Shown: one piece after another, positions 59,829-64,000 of the stretch | Layout of the letters: every line of letters begins with the position of its first letter | Position numbering within the stretch: position 1 is the stretch's first letter | DNA from: an uncultured Eubacteriales bacterium | GTDB lineage: Bacteria; Bacillota; Clostridia; Christensenellales; Aristaeellaceae | DNA length: 64,000 nt | Assembly (NCBI GenBank): GCA_900315585.1 | Contig: OMZP01000001.1 | Span: 51,772 to 115,771, forward strand | Reading direction: 5' to 3' | Translations under genes and position numbers: made by a program | The notes under the pieces: generated by a model | The model's input: the letters and a program-made list of their open reading frames with translations, nothing else | Told to the model about the DNA's origin: nothing | Databases searched by the model: none

Positions 59829-60419
59829 TTACGCACCGTCATACCGCCAGACCTCGATCCGCTCCCGCTCGTTCTTCCCGCCGAACAGGTCCCGGCAGTC
59901 GATGGTGTCCACAGGCATAAAGCCCGGCGCGGCATCCAGGCAGCGAATGTACTCCTCCGAGGGGAAGTAGCACAGCAGCGTCATGGGCCGGGGAGCTTCG
60001 GCGTGGGCGGCCTGGAGCCTTCGCAGCACCGCCTCGAACACCTTCTCCCCGAAGGGGTTGAAGAAGAAAAAGGCGTTCTCTTCCCCGGGGTCGTACTGCT
60101 CGGCCAGGGCGCGGATGAGGCGCACCCGGTCCCCGGCGCGGCAGGCGCGGCGGTTTTCCCTGGCCAGGTCGATCAGCTTCTGGCTGTGGTCGATGCCCGT
60201 CACCCGGCAGCCCACCGCGTTGGCCAGAAAGAAGGCCGCCCGGCCCTTGCCGCAGCCGTAGTCCAGCAGGTGGTGCCTGCGGGTGAGGTGCCCGCTGTCC
60301 GCCAGGCGCTCGAGCACCGGGTAGGGGGTGGGCTCGTAGGGGGAGTAGTTCGGGTCGGACTCGTCCTCCCGCCCGATGGTCCTGATGCGCAGGCGCTTGT
60401 CCCATTCTCGCTCGTTCAT
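59829..60419 (-). CDS. class I SAM-dependent methyltransferase
   Basis: The 196-residue protein has motif I HHLLDYGCGKGRAAFFLAN (about 49-67), motif II ending TGIDHS, and FFFFNPFGEKVFEAVL in the motif IV position, where NPF replaces the usual acidic residues. The Asn-Pro-Phe hints at N-methylation of a small molecule or nucleic acid; the substrate is unknown. The ATG lies 5 nt after the stop of the AlkZ-related gene, so the two are coupled. Confidence 0.8.
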   Translation of the reverse strand: MNEREWDKRLRIRTIGREDESDPNYSPYEPTPYPVLERLADSGHLTRRHHLLDYGCGKGRAAFFLANAVGCRVTGIDHSQKLIDLARENRRACRAGDRVRLIRALAEQYDPGEENAFFFFNPFGEKVFEAVLRRLQAAHAEAPRPMTLLCYFPSEEYIRCLDAAPGFMPVDTIDCRDLFGGKNERERIEVWRYDGA

Positions 60420-60424
60420 GGCGC

Positions 60425-61177
60425 TCAATTCGCGGGCCGCCTGCCGATGAGCCGCAGGATCGCGGTCTCGTCGGCGGGGAAGCGGGCCTTCACGTGGTCG
60501 TAAATGCGCTGCCAGGAGTCGGCGGGGTCCTCCCGGTAGGCGGCGCTGAGGGTCTCGTAGCCCCAGATGGTCTCCGGCGCTTGCAGCACCGACACCGCCA
60601 TGCCGTAGGCCTCGCCCCGCTTGTTTTCCCGGCGGCGGAAGCCCCCGATCACCAGGTACAGCTGCATTTGAAGCCCCGTCAGCACGCCGGGGTAGTTCTT
60701 CTCGCCGCCCTTGCCGAAGCCGGCGAGCTTCTTCAGCTCCGTGGAGAGGATGGCGGCGTCGGTGAACACCGGCTCGTCGTCGGACTCCACGTCCATGAAG
60801 TGCTCCATGATGGCCTTTTCCCGGCGGCTGGCCCCGCCGCTCTGCCACTTGCCGTCGAAGTCGTAGCCGTTGCGCCGGGCGTTGGCGAACACGGGGAGCC
60901 ACTGGCGGCTGATGAACCCGGCGCGGCCGTCGAAGAACTTGCCGTAGGCCACCCGGTGCTCCGCGGCGATGACCTCGCGCCACTCCCAGGGGTCCAGGGC
61001 CTTTTCGCCCGTCCACCAGTATTCCGCCGCCACGTGCTCCTCCGCCGAGAAGCCCGGCACCTCGCCCGCGAAGAAGGGCAGGAAGCCGATCTCCTCCACC
61101 CAGTTCGCCAGCTCCGCCGCCGTGCGAATGCGCAGCGGGTCGTCCAGGGGCAGGCCCTTCATGATCCAGTCCGCCAT
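60425..61177 (-). CDS. AlkZ-related protein, function uncertain
   Basis: The 250-residue protein is Trp/Tyr-rich: EYWWTGEKALDPWEWRE, YGKFFDGRAGFISRQWLPVF, RRNGYDFDGKW, LKKLAGFGKGGEKNYPG and QMQLYLVIGGFRRRENKRGE. These blocks match a widespread Firmicute family that I recall being annotated as AlkZ-related; AlkZ is a DNA glycosylase that unhooks crosslinks. The glycosylase QxQ motif is not clearly present, so activity is unproven. ATG 61177 has AAAGGAG upstream. Cotranscribed with the methyltransferase. Confidence 0.7.
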   Translation of the reverse strand: MADWIMKGLPLDDPLRIRTAAELANWVEEIGFLPFFAGEVPGFSAEEHVAAEYWWTGEKALDPWEWREVIAAEHRVAYGKFFDGRAGFISRQWLPVFANARRNGYDFDGKWQSGGASRREKAIMEHFMDVESDDEPVFTDAAILSTELKKLAGFGKGGEKNYPGVLTGLQMQLYLVIGGFRRRENKRGEAYGMAVSVLQAPETIWGYETLSAAYREDPADSWQRIYDHVKARFPADETAILRLIGRRPAN

Positions 61178-61275
61178 GGGCAGGCTCCTTTCACTTTTTC
61201 CGCTATTATAGCACAAAGGGGAAGGCTGTGGATATATTATAGATGAAAGCTATAACCTACGATACAAATAGAGTA

Positions 61276-61305
61276 TTGGACAAATAACCGCGGTTCGTGT
61301 ATCCT
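61276..61305 (+). promoter_or_regulatory. candidate promoter of the sulfhydrylase leader
   Basis: TTGGAC (61276-61281), 18-nt spacer, TATCCT (61300-61305). It would give a leader of about 145 nt that contains the small frame at 61338. Confidence 0.55.
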
Positions 61306-61337
61306 TGAACCAACGAACAGGAAAGGAAAACCCGACC

Positions 61338-61391
61338 ATGACAAACCGAAGCTATCTGGTGGCCGTGCGGCTGAACGTCAACCGAATGTGA
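61338..61391 (+). CDS. candidate 17-residue leader peptide upstream of the sulfhydrylase
   Basis: MTNRSYLVAVRLNVNRM, preceded by AAAGGAAAA about 8-10 nt upstream and ending 64 nt before the MetY-type ATG. Its LVAVRLNV core resembles the R-L-x-V pattern of short leader peptides found before sulfur-metabolism genes in Actinobacteria, and it ends in Met. No SAM riboswitch sequence is seen, so translation-dependent control is a reasonable hypothesis. Confidence 0.45.
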   Translation: MTNRSYLVAVRLNVNRM

Positions 61392-61455
61392 GGGGGAGCA
61401 CAGGAGCCCGTTCCCATGAACCCCAATTCGATTGATATTACAGGAGGTAACCACC

Positions 61456-62760
61456 ATGTCTGATATCCGCAATTCTTCCAACTGGGCCTTTGAAACCAAG
61501 CAGCTGCACATCGGCCAGGAGACCGCCGACCCGGTCACCGACGCCCGCGCCGTGCCGATCTACGCCAGCACCTCCTTCGTGTTCCACAACAGCCAGCACG
61601 CCGCCGACCGCTTCGGCCTGCGGGACGCCGGGAACATCTACGGCCGCCTGACCAACCCCACCAACGACATCTTTGAAAGGCGCATCGCGGCCCTGGAGAA
61701 CGGCTCCGCGGCGCTGGCGGTGGCCTCCGGCGCGGCGGCCATCAGCTACACCTTCCAGGCGCTGGCCAAGGCGGGGGAGCACATCGTGGCCTCCAAGACC
61801 ATCTACGGCGGCACCTACAACTTGCTGGCCCACACGCTCCCCCTGACCACCGGCATCACCACCACCTTCGTGGACCCGGACGTGGAAGGCGGCTTCGAGG
61901 CGGCCATCACTGAAAAGACCAAGGCCATCTTCGTGGAGACCCTGGGCAATCCCAACGGCAATCTGGTGGACATCGAGGCCATTGCGAAGATCGCCCACGC
62001 CCACGGCATCCCGCTGGTGGTGGACAGCACCTTCGCCACGCCCTTCCTGGTGCGGCCACTGGACTGGGGCGCGGACATCGTGGTGCACAGCGCCACGAAG
62101 TTCATCGGCGGCCACGGCACGGCCATCGGCGGCGTGATCGTGGAGGCGGGCCGGTTTGATTGGAAGGCGGGGGGCAAGTATCCCTGGATCGCCGAGGCCA
62201 ACCCCAGCTACCACGGCGTGTCCTTCGCGGACGCGGTGGGCCCGGCGGCCTTCGTCACCTACATCCGCGCCATCCTGCTGCGGGACACCGGCGCCACCCT
62301 CTCGCCCTTCCACGCCTTCATCTTCCTCCAGGGGCTGGAGACGCTCTCCCTTCGGGTGGAGCGGCACACCGAGAACGCGCTGAAGATCGTCGATTACCTG
62401 AACAGGCACCCCCAGGTGGAGGCGGTGCACCATCCCTCCATCCCCGGCGAGCCCAGCCACGGCCTGTACGCCAAGTATCTGCCCAACGGCGGCGGCAGCA
62501 TCTTCACCTTCGAGGTGAAGGGGGACGCCGAGACGGCCAAGACATTCATCGACCACCTGCCCATCTTCTCGCTGCTGGCCAACGTGGCCGACGTGAAGAG
62601 CCTGGTGATCCACCCCGCCAGCACCACCCACAGCCAGCTGACCGAGGTGGAGCTGCTGGAGCAGGGCATCAAGCCCAACACCATCCGCCTGTCCATCGGC
62701 ATCGAGAAGGCCGAGGACCTGATCGCGGCGCTGGACGCGGCGTTCGAAGCGGTGAAGTAG
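61456..62760 (+). CDS. metY: O-acetylhomoserine/O-acetylserine sulfhydrylase (MetY/Cys-Met PLP family)
   Basis: The 434-residue PLP enzyme makes homocysteine (or cysteine) from O-acetylhomoserine and sulfide. KQLHIGQETADPVTDARAVPIYAS is the N-terminal signature. IYGRLTNPTNDIFERRIAALEN and ALAVASGAAAI follow, and the PLP lysine lies in HSATKFIGGHGTAIGG (Lys about 215). The inserted loop AGGKYPWIAEANPSYHGVSF distinguishes MetY from MetB/MetC. AGGAGGTAACCACC precedes the ATG. Expression is probably controlled in the leader (see 61338-61391). Confidence 0.93.
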   Translation: MSDIRNSSNWAFETKQLHIGQETADPVTDARAVPIYASTSFVFHNSQHAADRFGLRDAGNIYGRLTNPTNDIFERRIAALENGSAALAVASGAAAISYTFQALAKAGEHIVASKTIYGGTYNLLAHTLPLTTGITTTFVDPDVEGGFEAAITEKTKAIFVETLGNPNGNLVDIEAIAKIAHAHGIPLVVDSTFATPFLVRPLDWGADIVVHSATKFIGGHGTAIGGVIVEAGRFDWKAGGKYPWIAEANPSYHGVSFADAVGPAAFVTYIRAILLRDTGATLSPFHAFIFLQGLETLSLRVERHTENALKIVDYLNRHPQVEAVHHPSIPGEPSHGLYAKYLPNGGGSIFTFEVKGDAETAKTFIDHLPIFSLLANVADVKSLVIHPASTTHSQLTEVELLEQGIKPNTIRLSIGIEKAEDLIAALDAAFEAVK

Positions 62761-62774
62761 GGGAAGGGGACGTA

Positions 62775-62912
62775 GAAGAGGGGCTGTTTCAAAATAGATG
62801 CCATCACTTGATTCCAACCGTAGGGACGCCATTTATGGCGTCCGCGGGCGGCAAGAATGCCGCCCCTATGGCATGGATACGATGGCGTGAGTATTTTGAG
62901 ACAGCCCCTTGA
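62775..62912. repeat. GGGGCTGTTTCAAAA/GGACGCCATTTATGG intergenic element
   Basis: GAGGGGCTGTTTCAAAATAG ... TATTTTGAGACAGCCCCTT termini flank CCGTAGGGACGCCATTTATG, GGCGTCC and GGCGGCAAGAATGCCGCC. The same family as 43563-43735. It separates two convergent genes and could terminate both. Confidence 0.85.
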
Positions 62913-62916
62913 AGCA

Positions 62917-63804
62917 TCATGGGATCCGGAAGTAGTTCAGCAGCGCCCGGAACTGGTCCTGGGCGGAGCGGCAGGTGTCCAGCAGATAGCCGCGCTCCCG
63001 GTCCCACTCCGCAAGGCCGCGGTAGTAGTACAGCTTGTGGCGCTCGTCGATGATGAAGGGCACAATGCCGTATTTGAGGCATTCTTTGAACAGGATCAGC
63101 CGACCCACGCGGCCGTTGCCGTCCTGAAAGGGGTGGATGCGCTCGAAGCGCACGTGGAAGTCGATCAGGTCCTCCAGGGCATGATCGACTTTGTCGTGAT
63201 AGGCGTCCAGCAGGGCCTTCATCCGGGCGTGAACCTCCTCCGGCAGCGCCGTGGCCATGCCGCCCACCTCGTTGGGGTGGCGCTTGTAGTCGCCCACGGC
63301 GAACCAATCCCTGCGGCTGTCGGTGGTGCCGCTCTTGAGCAGGCCGTGGAGCGTCTTGACGTACTTTTCCGACAGCGGCTTCTGAGCCGTGTCGAGGATG
63401 AAGTCGATGCAGCGGAAGTGGTTGACCGTCTCCACCACGTCGTCCACCCGCACGGCCTCGTCTGTGACGCCGAGGGTGGCGGTCTCGAAGATGAAGCGCG
63501 TCTGGTCGTGGGTCAGGCGGCTGCCCTCGATGTGATTGGAGTTGTAGGTCAGGTCGATCTGGACGCGGTGGTAGATGCCGCCGGACAGTCTGCCCCGCTT
63601 CTCCTCGCGGAGGATGTCCAGCAGCGTCGCGGGCGCGTCGGCCTTCCCGTTCTTGCGCCCCGGCTTTTCGGCGGTCTCCGGGATATTCCAGGTCTTGCCC
63701 GTCAGAAACGCCCCGTCCACCCGGCCCTGGGCGCAATAGTTGCGGGCGCTGCGCTGGGAAACGCCCCACTTCTCCGCCGCTTCCTTCACGGAAAGATACC
63801 GCAT
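62917..63804 (-). CDS. Fic-family AMP-transferase with N-terminal DNA-binding helix and cis inhibitory motif
   Basis: The 295-residue protein has an excisionase/MerR-like helix-turn-helix at about 1-42 (SVKEAAEKWGVSQRSARNYCAQGRV). The Fic domain has the complete catalytic motif HPFQDGNGRVGR (224-235), and SNHIEG at 89-94 fits the inhibitory S/T-xxx-E-G/N helix of class II Fic proteins. Glu93 would block productive ATP binding until relieved. Fic enzymes AMPylate proteins, often in stress response or toxin-antitoxin settings. AGGAGGTGAGATC precedes the ATG. Single gene with its own promoter. Confidence 0.9.
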   Translation of the reverse strand: MRYLSVKEAAEKWGVSQRSARNYCAQGRVDGAFLTGKTWNIPETAEKPGRKNGKADAPATLLDILREEKRGRLSGGIYHRVQIDLTYNSNHIEGSRLTHDQTRFIFETATLGVTDEAVRVDDVVETVNHFRCIDFILDTAQKPLSEKYVKTLHGLLKSGTTDSRRDWFAVGDYKRHPNEVGGMATALPEEVHARMKALLDAYHDKVDHALEDLIDFHVRFERIHPFQDGNGRVGRLILFKECLKYGIVPFIIDERHKLYYYRGLAEWDRERGYLLDTCRSAQDQFRALLNYFRIP

Positions 63805-63823
63805 GATCTCACCTCCTGCCCAT

Positions 63824-63852
63824 AGTATAGCAGCTTATCGGCAAAATATCAA
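63824..63852 (-). promoter_or_regulatory. sigma-A promoter of the Fic gene
   Basis: Minus strand: TTGATA, 17-nt spacer, TATACT, 20 nt before the ATG. Confidence 0.75.
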
Positions 63853-64000
63853 TCGCATTTGAACAGAAACAGATAGAATATTGCCGGTAACGGCCAAAAA
63901 GAAGGGTTCTTCACGGAAACTTGGGGAATTGACAGAAAGAGGGTAGACAAAAGGAGCATGAAAGACTTCTAATTGCAGTTACCACACAAACAAGGAAGAA
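63853..64000. other. window end, non-coding so far
   Basis: AT-rich sequence with TTGACA near 63929 and a GTAGAC motif at 63943, then AGGAGC before a five-codon frame ATGAAAGACTTCTAA. It shares TTGACAGAAA and GTAGACAAAA with the region at 12160-12200. Probably the leader of a gene beyond the window. Confidence 0.35.

Noticed and set aside
61250..61455. SAM (S-box) or T-box riboswitch before the sulfhydrylase
   Set aside because: I do not find the conserved S-box core or a T-box TGGN-type antiterminator with a following terminator.

Overview
This 64 kb window comes from a high-GC, Gram-positive, probably anaerobic member of the Clostridia (an Oscillospirales- or Christensenellales-like gut lineage is my guess; no 16S gene is present). 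The evidence is AGGAGG-type ribosome sites before nearly every gene, sigma-A promoters, a CIRCE-controlled groES/groEL pair, a LytR-CpsA-Psr wall enzyme, ferredoxin-tailed aldo/keto reductases, rubredoxin, BMP-family nucleoside transport, and no outer-membrane genes. Gene ends come from open-frame analysis; short sites were counted by eye and may be off by one or two bases.

Layout. 1-3670: rRNA pseudouridine synthase (5' end cut), small-molecule or RNA methyltransferase, glycogen phosphorylase. 3940-4470: membrane protein whose ribosome site sits in a hairpin. 4538-7062: AT-richer restriction-modification-like cassette (EcoRI-type adenine methylase, DUF262-HNH nuclease, divergent XRE regulator with three palindromic operators). 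7138-7926: short-chain dehydrogenase. 8574-15042: four-gene locus with a ZorA-like ExbB/MotA channel, a ZorB-like OmpA-domain stator, a membrane-anchored protein and a large TPR/Rossmann/RyR-like protein. This is the best candidate for an undescribed system. 15346-21205: ROK regulator, groEL, groES, DUF6465-type protein, RarA. 21324-30150: acyl-ACP thioesterase, beta-propeller protein, two aldo/keto reductases, FAD oxidoreductase, WG-repeat protein. 30395-33274: PAS/GGDEF/EAL signalling protein. 33557-40989: BMP binding protein, HAD phosphatase, LCP protein, two-component pair, parvulin-like foldase. 41214-41549: four-tRNA operon. 42068-44687: sulfonate/nitrate/thiamine-precursor-type ABC importer. 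44975-49940: CHAP-domain wall protein, a small protein, cation/proton antiporter, Gfo/Idh dehydrogenase. 50304-55061: sugar ABC importer. 55598-59220: nucleoside ABC ATPase and two permeases. 59472-63804: rubredoxin, methyltransferase, AlkZ-related protein, MetY-type sulfhydrylase with a candidate leader peptide, Fic protein.

A striking genome-scale feature is the density of non-coding repeats. At least five families recur in almost every intergenic gap: GCCTTCCCC...GGGGAAGGC palindromes, AGATCCTTCGC...GCGAAGGATCT palindromes, GGATTGCCACGTC...GACGTGGCAATCC palindromes, CTGTCTCAAAA/GGACGCCATTTATGG elements, and flanking 7-nt tandem repeats (AGGAATG, AGGGATT, AGGGAAC, AGGCAAT). They sit inside operons (groES/groEL, the ZorAB-like locus, two ABC operons), and one appears to have replaced the start of a sugar-binding lipoprotein gene.

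Functionally, the window mixes housekeeping with two adjacent candidate defence modules (4.5-15 kb), three complete or nearly complete ABC importers, and a cluster of cell-envelope sensing and wall-modifying proteins.
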